From an uncultured Bacteroidales bacterium (GTDB taxonomy: Bacteria; Bacteroidota; Bacteroidia; Bacteroidales; Muribaculaceae), in the NCBI GenBank assembly GCA_902779125.1, contig CACZAC010000023.1, positions 35,318 to 99,317 of the forward strand: a stretch of DNA of 64,000 nucleotides, in the 5' to 3' direction. The translations under genes and the position numbers were made by a program. This document shows, one piece after another, positions 52,557 to 60,642 of this stretch; within the stretch, counting starts at the first letter, position 1, and every line of letters begins with the position of its first letter. The notes under the pieces were generated by a model, which did not search any database, was not told where the DNA came from, and was given only the letters and a program-made list of their open reading frames with translations.

Positions 52557-55500
52557 TTACATACCCAAACGCAGGGTAAGGGTGAACTGCTTGGGAGTAG
52601 GCGAAGCTACACCACCACTGTTGAAGAACTCGGGATCCTGGCCGTTGAGCTTCTTGTCGGCATACAGCAGGCAGATGTTGGTAGCAGCAAGCTTAACCGA
52701 AGCGGTTTTCAGACGCAGGTGCGAAATCAGGCTGATGGGCACATCGTAGGTGAGAGAAATCTCTTTCAGGCGGATAAAGCCACCATTGGCGATGCGCTCG
52801 GTGCTGTAGTTGTAAGCATTGTATGCCTGACCCAGGTAACGGTTGTCGTAAGCCTGACGGCGAGAAGCGATAGCGGGAATCGTGGTTACGTTCTCATCAC
52901 CGGGGAGTACCCAACGGTTCTTGAAGTCCTTGGTAAAGGAGGTCAAGTCACTGTAACCGTAAGCAAAGGTAGGATCAAGACGGAGCTTGTTACCGAATGC
53001 ATAGGTCATGAACACGTTCAGGTGGAAACCCTTGAACTCAAAGTTGTTGCCGAAACCGCCAGTGAAGGTGGGATCAACGGGACCCTCATACTTCAAGAAG
53101 TCAAGATTCTCGAAATCCTGGAAGTTCAGACCAGTAGTCGAAACATCTCCATGCTCGTCGATAATCATGGGAATACCATGGGAATCAAGACCGGCGAAGG
53201 GAATCGAGAAGATAGCACGGTGGGGATAACCCTCCAAGGGGAAACCGCTACCACGCACCAGGTCGATGACGCGTGAACGCGACTGCAGCTTGGTAATCTC
53301 GGTCTTCACATAGGAGAAGGTCAAGTCGGTGTCCCAAGCGAAGTCACCTTTATGCTTAGGCTCGATGTTGTGGGTGGTGAGGGTGAACTCAACACCGTGA
53401 GACTTCATCTCGGCCACGTTACCATACTTGTTGGTGTCACCACCGACACCCTGGGTGCGGATAAGACCAATCAGGTCAAAGTTGTTACGCATGTACCAGT
53501 CAAACTCGAGGTTGATGCGGTTCCACAGGAAACCGAGGTCAAGACCGAAGTTGAACTCGTGCTTTTTCTCATAGGTCAGGTTGCTGTTACCCAGACCCGA
53601 CAGGGCGAGACCCATCTCATAGGTGCTCAACTCCTGACGCCAGGGACGAGTAGGATAATACAGAGCCTCGGCGTTGGCAAGGCTGGTAGGACCACTCTCG
53701 GCGGTGAGCGAGTAGCTCAGACGCATGTTGGCGTTGGTCAGGATACCCTTGTTGTACAGAGCGCTATTGTGGAAGAAAGGTTCATCGTGGATGTGCCATG
53801 ATGCTGCAATGTTCCAAGTGGGAAGCCAGCGGCTCTGCGAGGTGCGACCCATCTGGTTAGAACCCTCATAACGGAAAGTACCGTTGAGGATGTAACGGTT
53901 CATGATCATGTAATTGAGCACGGCAAAGTAAGCCATGTCACGGCGGTGGTACTCACCGACGCTGTAATAACTACCGTTCTCCTCCTGAATCTGCTTGAAG
54001 AGCTTGTAGTTGGTGAAAGGCAGGTTACCGTTGGCATAAACGATGCCCCATGCATCAAACGACTCGCTGAAGCGGTCGAAGCGGTTAGCCTCCATACCAC
54101 CGAAGAGTCCCAGATAATGGTTACCGTTATCAAACTGCTTGGTGTATTGTCCCGTTGCACGGAACAGGAAAGTCTTGTTGTTGTGCTTGTTGTAGAACAA
54201 CATACCACCCTTGTTCAGAATAGTCTCGGGGAGAGCATTCTCGACATCGGGGTCGGTATACAGGTAAGAGTTCGACGAACGGATGATGGCGTTATCGGGG
54301 TCGATACCGGCGCGATAGGCCATCGCCTGGTTACTGTTGTCAAGCACATAGTGGTTCTGCTCGGTGGTAGCAACACGCATCGAACCCAGAATGTTGAACT
54401 CCAGACTCTGGTCGTCCTTTATGATGGGCTTGATGCTCAACTCGCCCTGGAACTTGAGGTCAGTCACATTCAGGTCGATATAGTTGCGTTCCAACTCGTC
54501 AAAAATATTAAATGTGGTGTAGTTGCGCACATAACGCTGATCGGGGTCAACGGTACGGGCGGTGTTCAACGCGAAGCTATAGGGGTTGATATCGAAGTCA
54601 CGCCTTACTTCACCGTTCACAACGTCCACATTCTGGCTCAAGGTACCGGGAGCCCTCTGCTCACGGAAGCTGTCGCTGTTCAGAATCTTGATCCTAATCT
54701 TGTCGGTCAGGTTGTAGATAGCGTTAGCGTTGAAGGTGTAACGCTCAACGCGGCTGCTCTTGTACCATCCCGGATCCATCATTACCGATGCCGACGTGTA
54801 GAACGAGCCCTTGTCGGTACCACCCGAAACGCTCACCGAGTGGTTCTGCATGATGTTGTGGTTGAACAACAGGTCGAACCAGTCGGTGTTACGCATCTCT
54901 GCTTGACGCAGGAACTGATTGCGGGCGTTAGTGGTGTTAGGCAGAGCGTAGGTGCCGGTAGCAGGATCATAAGTATCCATCAAGGAGTACATCTGGCCAT
55001 AGATACCAGAAGTCGTGCTGTTAGCTAAGCTGGCATACTCCAGCCAACCCTTCTGCTCCATCTCACGCAAGATACTCATCTGCTCCTGAGAGTTACAGAT
55101 GTTGAAGTCGCGGTAGTTGGGCTTCAGACGGTAGGTGAATTCACCAGTGTAGTTAATGGAACTAGTGCCCTTGCGGCCCGTCTTGGTGGTGATTACAATC
55201 ACACCGGCGTTTGCCTTGGCACCATAAATCGAGGTTGCTGAACCATCCTTCAGAATCTGAAAGCTTTCGATATCGTCAGCGTTAAGGCCGGCGACAGCCG
55301 AAGCAATCAGCGTGTTGGCATCACCCGACGACAGGTCATCGGCACTGATGTCCACGTTGTCCTCGAGAACCACACCATCGACTACCCACAGGGGCTTGGA
55401 GCTACCATAGATTGACGTTGCACCACGCACACGGATCTTGGGAGCCGTACCGAAGGTACCGGACACGTTCTGGACTTGAACACCCGAAACACGTCCTTCC

Positions 55501-55910
55501 AGACCACGGCTCACATCGGCAACACCCGAGAGCTTAGCCTTCTCAGCATTTACGCTCTGGGTAGCACCGGTAAAGAGTCGTCTGTCCACCTTTTGGTAAC
55601 CGGTTACAACGATTTCACTAATCACCTCACCCTTGGTCTTCAGGGTAATCGTCATGCCCGACTTGGCAGCAACGATGGCATCCTCATAACCAATGTAAGA
55701 GACTTTAATCTTAGTGCCTGCTGGCACATTCAACGTGAAATGACCGTTTTCATCGGTAGCGACGCCATTCTTGGGATTGTTCTGTTGAACAACCGACGCG
55801 CCGATGATAGGTTCGTTGTCCTCGTCAATCACGGTACCACTCACCTGGGCATTAAGACCAAGCGAGGCAAGCGCCATGACAAGGAACAAGAGAAAATGTT
55901 TTAGACTCAT
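52557..55910 (-). CDS. SusC/RagA family TonB-linked outer-membrane transporter
   Basis: A 1117-residue importer. A signal peptide (to LNAQ, residue ~22) is followed by a carboxypeptidase-regulatory-like domain (VSGTVIDEDNEPIIGASVV, residues 23-100). Then come the TonB box region (ISEIVVTGYQKV), the plug domain with IRVRGATSIYGSSKPLWVVDG and a 22-strand barrel. The usual SusC signature IESFQILKDGSATSIYGAKANAGVIVITT is intact. The barrel ends in TLRLGM. First gene of the operon, with a leader of about 220 nt. Confidence 0.96.
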   Translation of the reverse strand: MSLKHFLLFLVMALASLGLNAQVSGTVIDEDNEPIIGASVVQQNNPKNGVATDENGHFTLNVPAGTKIKVSYIGYEDAIVAAKSGMTITLKTKGEVISEIVVTGYQKVDRRLFTGATQSVNAEKAKLSGVADVSRGLEGRVSGVQVQNVSGTFGTAPKIRVRGATSIYGSSKPLWVVDGVVLEDNVDISADDLSSGDANTLIASAVAGLNADDIESFQILKDGSATSIYGAKANAGVIVITTKTGRKGTSSINYTGEFTYRLKPNYRDFNICNSQEQMSILREMEQKGWLEYASLANSTTSGIYGQMYSLMDTYDPATGTYALPNTTNARNQFLRQAEMRNTDWFDLLFNHNIMQNHSVSVSGGTDKGSFYTSASVMMDPGWYKSSRVERYTFNANAIYNLTDKIRIKILNSDSFREQRAPGTLSQNVDVVNGEVRRDFDINPYSFALNTARTVDPDQRYVRNYTTFNIFDELERNYIDLNVTDLKFQGELSIKPIIKDDQSLEFNILGSMRVATTEQNHYVLDNSNQAMAYRAGIDPDNAIIRSSNSYLYTDPDVENALPETILNKGGMLFYNKHNNKTFLFRATGQYTKQFDNGNHYLGLFGGMEANRFDRFSESFDAWGIVYANGNLPFTNYKLFKQIQEENGSYYSVGEYHRRDMAYFAVLNYMIMNRYILNGTFRYEGSNQMGRTSQSRWLPTWNIAASWHIHDEPFFHNSALYNKGILTNANMRLSYSLTAESGPTSLANAEALYYPTRPWRQELSTYEMGLALSGLGNSNLTYEKKHEFNFGLDLGFLWNRINLEFDWYMRNNFDLIGLIRTQGVGGDTNKYGNVAEMKSHGVEFTLTTHNIEPKHKGDFAWDTDLTFSYVKTEITKLQSRSRVIDLVRGSGFPLEGYPHRAIFSIPFAGLDSHGIPMIIDEHGDVSTTGLNFQDFENLDFLKYEGPVDPTFTGGFGNNFEFKGFHLNVFMTYAFGNKLRLDPTFAYGYSDLTSFTKDFKNRWVLPGDENVTTIPAIASRRQAYDNRYLGQAYNAYNYSTERIANGGFIRLKEISLTYDVPISLISHLRLKTASVKLAATNICLLYADKKLNGQDPEFFNSGGVASPTPKQFTLTLRLGM

Positions 55911-56488
55911 AAAATTTAGTTTAATTGATTAATTATTAATATTTTAAGTTTTTCGATGACTGTTTTTTCCCATCCTCCTATACATGCACGGCTTCAAAAC
56001 TCATGCTTACCCTTCCCACGAGCAGCAAAACGAAATCTGGTTTCCACTACAAAAGCGTTTCAATCCCTACAACAGATTGAACCTATAACAGTTTCCTAAG
56101 TTTCTTAACTACACATCTAAAATTAGATAGGCTTGCAAAGTTAATTGTTTTTTTTTAATATAATGTAATTTTGTCAAAAACTTTTTATTTTTTTTTGTCA
56201 TTTTGTCACCTTTTAGCCCCGATTTTTAGCATTAAAACACTAGGTTTCAACCCATTAACAAACACCCAACCACCAAAAACCATCGCAAATCCCACATAAC
56301 ACTCAGACTGACAGGTGTTTACACAAGAAAAACGGCAATTATCTGTTAACTAACCCAAAATAATAAGGTTTCACACCGTTTTTTACACGTTGCCACAGCC
56401 GGGGCACAACAGGTCAACAATCGCTAGGATTCGACAAGAATTGGGCACATTTTTGGCTTCCAGAGTGGGAGAATAGCAGGAAAGTGAT
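55911..56488. other. Intergenic region with SusC leader
   Basis: Holds the long SusC 5' leader (55911 to about 56130), its promoter, and an AT-rich stretch to the divergent pseudouridine synthase promoter. No further gene is seen. Confidence 0.5.
56135..56143 (-). promoter_or_regulatory. -7 box of the SusC operon
   Basis: Minus strand TAACTTTGC, followed by about 220 nt of leader before the SusC ATG. Confidence 0.65.
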
Positions 56489-56497
56489 TATCTTTGC
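56489..56497 (+). promoter_or_regulatory. -7 box of the pseudouridine synthase gene
   Basis: TATCTTTGC, 29 bp before the ATG at 56527. An ATG at 56509 is in another frame and stops after eight codons. Confidence 0.75.
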
Positions 56498-56526
56498 ACT
56501 GCTGCAACCATGCGGCGACAAGATTT

Positions 56527-57204
56527 ATGGAAGTAGTATATGACGACAACCACATCATCATCGTCAACAAGAGTGCCGGCGAGCTGGTGCAGGGCGACCG
56601 CACCGGCGACCCCACGCTCATCGACTCGGTGAAAGCGTGGATCAAGGAAAAATACAACAAGCCCGGCAACGTGTTCCTGGGCGTGACCCACCGCATCGAC
56701 CGTCCCACCTGCGGACTGGTCGTCATGGCCAAGACCAGCAAAGGGCTCTCGCGCATGAACGAGCTCTTCCGCAAGGGTGAGGTGCACAAGACCTACTGGG
56801 CAGTGGTGGGCAAGCAGCCGCCCGAGCAGCAAGGCACCCTCACCCACTACCTCAAGAGCGTGGAGAGCAACAACAAGACCCATGTGAGCATTGTGCCGCG
56901 CGAGGGACACCAGCGCGCCGTGCTCAACTACCGCGTCATCGCCGCCAGCCAGCGCTACTGGCTGCTTGAGGTGGACCTAATCACCGGACGCAAGCACCAG
57001 ATACGCGCGCAACTGTCGGCCATCGGCTGCCCCATCAAGGGCGACCTCAAGTACGGCGCTCCCCGCAGCAACCCCGACGGCGGCATCTCGCTGCAGGCCC
57101 ACCGCATCCGTTTCACCCATCCCGTGAGCGGCAAGGAAATCGACATCACCGCTCCCCTGCCCGACGACTTCAAGCGGCTGGGCTTCGATGAGCAGTCTTT
57201 GTGA
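56527..57204 (+). CDS. RluA family pseudouridine synthase
   Basis: A 225-residue enzyme that isomerises uridine in rRNA or tRNA. The start at 56527 (MEVVYDDNHIIIVNKSAG) lies after the -7 box. The catalytic Asp58 is in THRIDRPTCGLVV, and RKHQIRAQLSAIGCPIKGDLKYG is the RluA-family signature. No S4 domain is present. The target uridine cannot be told. Confidence 0.93.
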   Translation: MEVVYDDNHIIIVNKSAGELVQGDRTGDPTLIDSVKAWIKEKYNKPGNVFLGVTHRIDRPTCGLVVMAKTSKGLSRMNELFRKGEVHKTYWAVVGKQPPEQQGTLTHYLKSVESNNKTHVSIVPREGHQRAVLNYRVIAASQRYWLLEVDLITGRKHQIRAQLSAIGCPIKGDLKYGAPRSNPDGGISLQAHRIRFTHPVSGKEIDITAPLPDDFKRLGFDEQSL

Positions 57205-57220
57205 TTTGAAGAAAAATGGC

Positions 57221-57229
57221 TATCTTTGC
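57221..57229 (+). promoter_or_regulatory. -7 box of the fumarase gene
   Basis: TATCTTTGC, with the ATG 61 bp downstream. Confidence 0.75.
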
Positions 57230-57290
57230 GGCAAGAAACAGGACAATCAACTTAAAAACTCAATTAATAATCTAAAAGCGAATTATTCTT

Positions 57291-58916
57291 ATGGCAAACA
57301 ATCCCGAATTCCGCTATGCGCCCATGTTCCAGTTGGGCAAAGACGACACCGAATACTACAAGCTGACCAGCGACTATGTATCGGTGGGCGAGTTTGAAGG
57401 CAAACCGATTCTGAAAATCGAGCCCGAGGCGCTCACGATGCTTGCCCAGCAGGCCTTCCGCGACGTGAACTTCCTGTTGCGCCGCTCCCACAACGAGCAG
57501 GTCGCCAAGATTCTGCGCGACCCCGAGGCCAGCGACAACGACAAGTATGTGGCACTGACCTTCCTGCGCAATGCCGAGGTCGCCGCCAAGGGCCAGCTGC
57601 CCCTGTGCCAGGACACCGGCACCGCCATTATCCACGGCGAGAAGGGTCAGCAGGTGTGGACCGGATTCTGTGACGAGGAAGCCCTCGCCCGCGGCGTCTA
57701 TAACACCTACACCCAGGAGAACCTGCGCTACTCGCAGAATGCCCCGCTGAGCATGTACGAGGAAGTGAACACCCGCTGCAACCTGCCCGCCCAGATTGAC
57801 CTGGAGTGCGCCGAGGGCATGGAATACCACTTCCTGTGCGTCACCAAGGGCGGCGGCAGCGCCAACAAGACCTATCTCTACCAGATGACCAAGGCCGTCC
57901 TCAACCCCGGCACACTGGTGCCGTTCCTGGTTGACAAGATGCGCACCCTGGGTACGGCAGCATGCCCGCCCTATCACATCGCCTTTGTCATCGGTGGAAC
58001 CAGTGCCGAGAAGAACCTGCTCACCGTGAAGCTGGCTTCGACCCACTACTATGACAACCTGCCCACCACGGGCGACGAGACGGGACGCGCCTTCCGCGAC
58101 GTGGAACTCGAGAAGCAGGTGCTCGAAGAGGCCTACAAAATCGGCTTGGGCGCCCAGTTTGGCGGCAAGTACATGGCACATGACGTGCGCATCGTGCGCC
58201 TGCCGCGCCACGGCGCATCCTGCCCCATCGGCTTGGGCGTGAGCTGCAGTGCCGACCGCAACATCAAGGCCAAAATCAACAAGGACGGCGTGTGGATCGA
58301 GAAACTCGACGACAAGCCCACCGAGCTGATTCCCGAGGAACTGCGTCAAGCCGGCGAGGGTGACGGCATCAAGATTGACCTGGACCGTCCCATGAGCGAA
58401 ACACTCGCCATCCTCGACAAGTATCCCGTATCGACCCGCGTGTCGCTCAGCGGCACCATCATTGTGGGCCGCGACATCGCCCACGCCAAGTGGAAAGAGC
58501 GCTATGACCGCGGCGAGGGCATCCCCCAGTACATCAAGGACCATCCCGTGCTGTATGCCGGTCCCGCCAAGACCCCGAAGGGTATGCCTTGCGGCTCGAT
58601 GGGCCCGACGACGGCCAACCGCATGGATCCCTATGTTGACCTGTTCCAGAGCCTCGGAGGCAGCATGGTGATGATTGCCAAGGGCAACCGCAGCCAGGAA
58701 GTGACCGACGCCTGCAAGAAGCACGGCGGCTTCTACCTGGGCAGCATCGGCGGCCCCGCAGCCATCCTCTCGCAGGAGAGCATCAAGAGCATCGAGTGCG
58801 TCGAGTATCCCGAGCTGGGCATGGAAGCCGTGTGGAAAATCCGCGTCGTGGACTTCCCCGCATTCATCCTCGTGGACAACAAGGGCAACGATTTCTTTAA
58901 GGGCTTAGGCCTGTAA
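57291..58916 (+). CDS. fumA: Class I (Fe-S) fumarate hydratase
   Basis: A 541-residue enzyme that hydrates fumarate to malate with an oxygen-sensitive 4Fe-4S cluster. Cluster cysteines are probably those of [10 protein letters not shown] (near 110), [10 protein letters not shown] and the later [17 protein letters not shown] region. [15 protein letters not shown] and [16 protein letters not shown] are class I signatures. Alpha and beta parts are fused in one chain. It ends with a clear terminator. In Bacteroidales it works in the reductive branch to succinate. Confidence 0.94.
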   Translation: MANNPEFRYAPMFQLGKDDTEYYKLTSDYVSVGEFEGKPILKIEPEALTMLAQQAFRDVNFLLRRSHNEQVAKILRDPEASDNDKYVALTFLRNAEVAAKGQLPLCQDTGTAIIHGEKGQQVWTGFCDEEALARGVYNTYTQENLRYSQNAPLSMYEEVNTRCNLPAQIDLECAEGMEYHFLCVTKGGGSANKTYLYQMTKAVLNPGTLVPFLVDKMRTLGTAACPPYHIAFVIGGTSAEKNLLTVKLASTHYYDNLPTTGDETGRAFRDVELEKQVLEEAYKIGLGAQFGGKYMAHDVRIVRLPRHGASCPIGLGVSCSADRNIKAKINKDGVWIEKLDDKPTELIPEELRQAGEGDGIKIDLDRPMSETLAILDKYPVSTRVSLSGTIIVGRDIAHAKWKERYDRGEGIPQYIKDHPVLYAGPAKTPKGMPCGSMGPTTANRMDPYVDLFQSLGGSMVMIAKGNRSQEVTDACKKHGGFYLGSIGGPAAILSQESIKSIECVEYPELGMEAVWKIRVVDFPAFILVDNKGNDFFKGLGL

Positions 58917-58936
58917 TTGCCCCCTTCAGATTCATC

Positions 58937-58986
58937 ACCCGTCGCGGGATTTCCCACTTTTTTGGGGACCGCGACGGGTCTTTTTT
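58937..58986 (+). terminator. Rho-independent terminator of fumA
   Basis: ACCCGTCGCGG (58937-58947) pairs perfectly with CCGCGACGGGT (58969-58979), followed by CTTTTTT. Confidence 0.9.
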
Positions 58987-59050
58987 GCTCCAAAATCCTA
59001 CCATTTCCAGTAAAAATATGTTAAAAAGCATATATTTTGCCCTTTTTTGC

Positions 59051-59081
59051 TTGCCAGGTCAAGAAAAAGCATTACCTTTGC
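59051..59081 (+). promoter_or_regulatory. Promoter of the initiator tRNA
   Basis: TTG at 59051-59053, a 19-bp spacer, TACCTTTGC at 59073-59081; the tRNA starts 11 bp later. Confidence 0.8.
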
Positions 59082-59091
59082 ACTCGCAAAT

Positions 59092-59163
59092 TGCGGGATG
59101 GAGCAGTGGCAGCTCGTTGGGCTCATAACCCAAAGGTCGTCAGTTCGAGTCTGGCTCCCGCTA
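59092..59163 (+). tRNA. Initiator tRNA-fMet (anticodon CAT)
   Basis: A full cloverleaf with anticodon CAT in loop CTCATAA. Initiator marks are present: three G-C pairs at the base of the anticodon stem (GGG/CCC), A11-T24 in the D stem (GAGC/GCTC), and an unpaired 1-72 position. Here the 1-72 position is T opposite T rather than the C-A of E. coli. The T loop is TTCGAGT. The 3' CCA is not encoded. Confidence 0.9.
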
Positions 59164-59259
59164 CTAGAGACGAGGTTGAGCAACATGCTTGACCTTGTTT
59201 TTTTGTGCCTTTTTGACCCGAAAAGGGCATCGCGGCTTGCACAATTGGCAAAAGATGTG

Positions 59260-59268
59260 TAAATTTGC
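59260..59268 (+). promoter_or_regulatory. -7 box of the glycosyltransferase gene
   Basis: TAAATTTGC, 23 bp before the ATG at 59292. Confidence 0.7.
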
Positions 59269-59291
59269 TAGACTAAAACAATCCGAGAGCA

Positions 59292-60485
59292 ATGAAACAT
59301 ATCGCAGTTCTTTTTGAAGGCGACATCAACCGCAGGCTAGGCGTGTTCAATGCCGTCATCAATCGCGTGAAGCACTTGCAGCAAGTGGCTGACTACGAGA
59401 TAAATGTGCACATGTTGCAGGTCTATGACGGCTGGCTGATGCGCCTCTTGCGCCACACCCCGCGAGTGCCTTACCGCCCCGACGAAATCGAAGCCGACGG
59501 CGTGAAAATCCACATCACCTGGTTCAGGCGCCGATGGTCCGACGCCATCATGCACCGCCTGTTCCACAAGCCGCCGCGAGCCTTCATGCGTTGCCTGCAC
59601 CGTATGGGCTGGGAGATGCGCGGCAGCGACCTGGTCAGCGCCCACGACCGCATCATGGGTCATGTCGCCGTGTTCGCCGGCAAGAAACTGCACATTCCCT
59701 GTTTTATCACATGGCATGGTGCAAGCATCTACACCGACCCACCTCGCGACCCGATGATTAAAGAACAGACCATCAAGCTGTTACATCGCGCCACCTGCAA
59801 TTTCTTCGTCAGCCAGGGACTGCTCGACAAAGCCCACGCCGAGCTTACCAACGGCTTCCCTGCCGAGGTGCTACTCAACGGCGCCAGCGCCCAGTTCGAG
59901 CGGTACAGCGACGGGAAACGCGCCCAACTGAGGAAGAAACATGGCGTGGACGACGATGAAAAGGTCGTTGCCTTTGTCGGACGCTTTGAACCCGTGAAAA
60001 ACGTGACGTTGCTCCCCGAAATCTACTCCGAAATACAACGCCAATACAACGGCAAACTCTCGTTCTGGGCCATCGGCGACGGCGTCCAACTCGAGGAAAC
60101 GCGTCATCTCATGGATGCCAAGGGAGTGAAATGCCGCTTCACCGGCAAAGTGCCGCCCGAGGAAATCCCCGAACTGCTCAACTGCGTCGACCTGCTGGTG
60201 CTCCCCAGCAGCCTTGAAGGACTGCCCCTGGTTGTCATCGAGGCACTGTCCTGCGGAGCCCATGTCGTGGCCACCAATGTCATCGGAACCGCCGAGGCCG
60301 TCGGCCGCGAAAACGCCATCGACTTGGGAGAGCATTTTGTAGAGCGGTTCACCACGCGAGCAGTCCAATTGCTGAGTGGCAACATCGACCAGCAACTGCC
60401 TCCCGAAGTGAGCTGGACAGCCACCGCCATCAAGGAAAACCGCATTTATCACCAATTTTTGGATAAAATCAACTTATCTAATTGA
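59292..60485 (+). CDS. GT4-type glycosyltransferase
   Basis: A 397-residue GT-B fold enzyme. The N-terminal domain contains ITWHGASIYTDPPRD. The C-terminal nucleotide-sugar domain has VAFVGRFEPVKNVTLLPEIY, FTGKVPPEEIPELLNCVDLLVLPSSLEGLPLVVIEALSCGAHVVA, with the family's E-x7-E motif. Acceptor and donor are unknown; a capsule, LPS or glycolipid role is likely. It is monocistronic and not in a polysaccharide cluster. Confidence 0.92.
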   Translation: MKHIAVLFEGDINRRLGVFNAVINRVKHLQQVADYEINVHMLQVYDGWLMRLLRHTPRVPYRPDEIEADGVKIHITWFRRRWSDAIMHRLFHKPPRAFMRCLHRMGWEMRGSDLVSAHDRIMGHVAVFAGKKLHIPCFITWHGASIYTDPPRDPMIKEQTIKLLHRATCNFFVSQGLLDKAHAELTNGFPAEVLLNGASAQFERYSDGKRAQLRKKHGVDDDEKVVAFVGRFEPVKNVTLLPEIYSEIQRQYNGKLSFWAIGDGVQLEETRHLMDAKGVKCRFTGKVPPEEIPELLNCVDLLVLPSSLEGLPLVVIEALSCGAHVVATNVIGTAEAVGRENAIDLGEHFVERFTTRAVQLLSGNIDQQLPPEVSWTATAIKENRIYHQFLDKINLSN

Positions 60486-60642
60486 CAATTCTTGGTTTAT
60501 CAATATAAATATAAAGTGATTATTTAAATAAAAATAATCGATTACAACTTTTCTTTCATTTCATAATTATTACTGCGTTATCAACTGATTTTCACTTGAA
60601 ATAAATCATAAGTTTAAAGCGAATATTTAAGTCAATAAAAAT

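Noticed and set aside
56166-56174. Plus-strand TAATTTTGT as a promoter
   Set aside because: Lies in a very AT-rich stretch with no gene within 300 bp downstream except one that has a better box at 56489.
57264-58724. 486-codon open frame antisense to fumA
   Set aside because: Mirrors codon bias of fumA; composition is Val/Leu/Ala/His-rich as expected of an antisense shadow.
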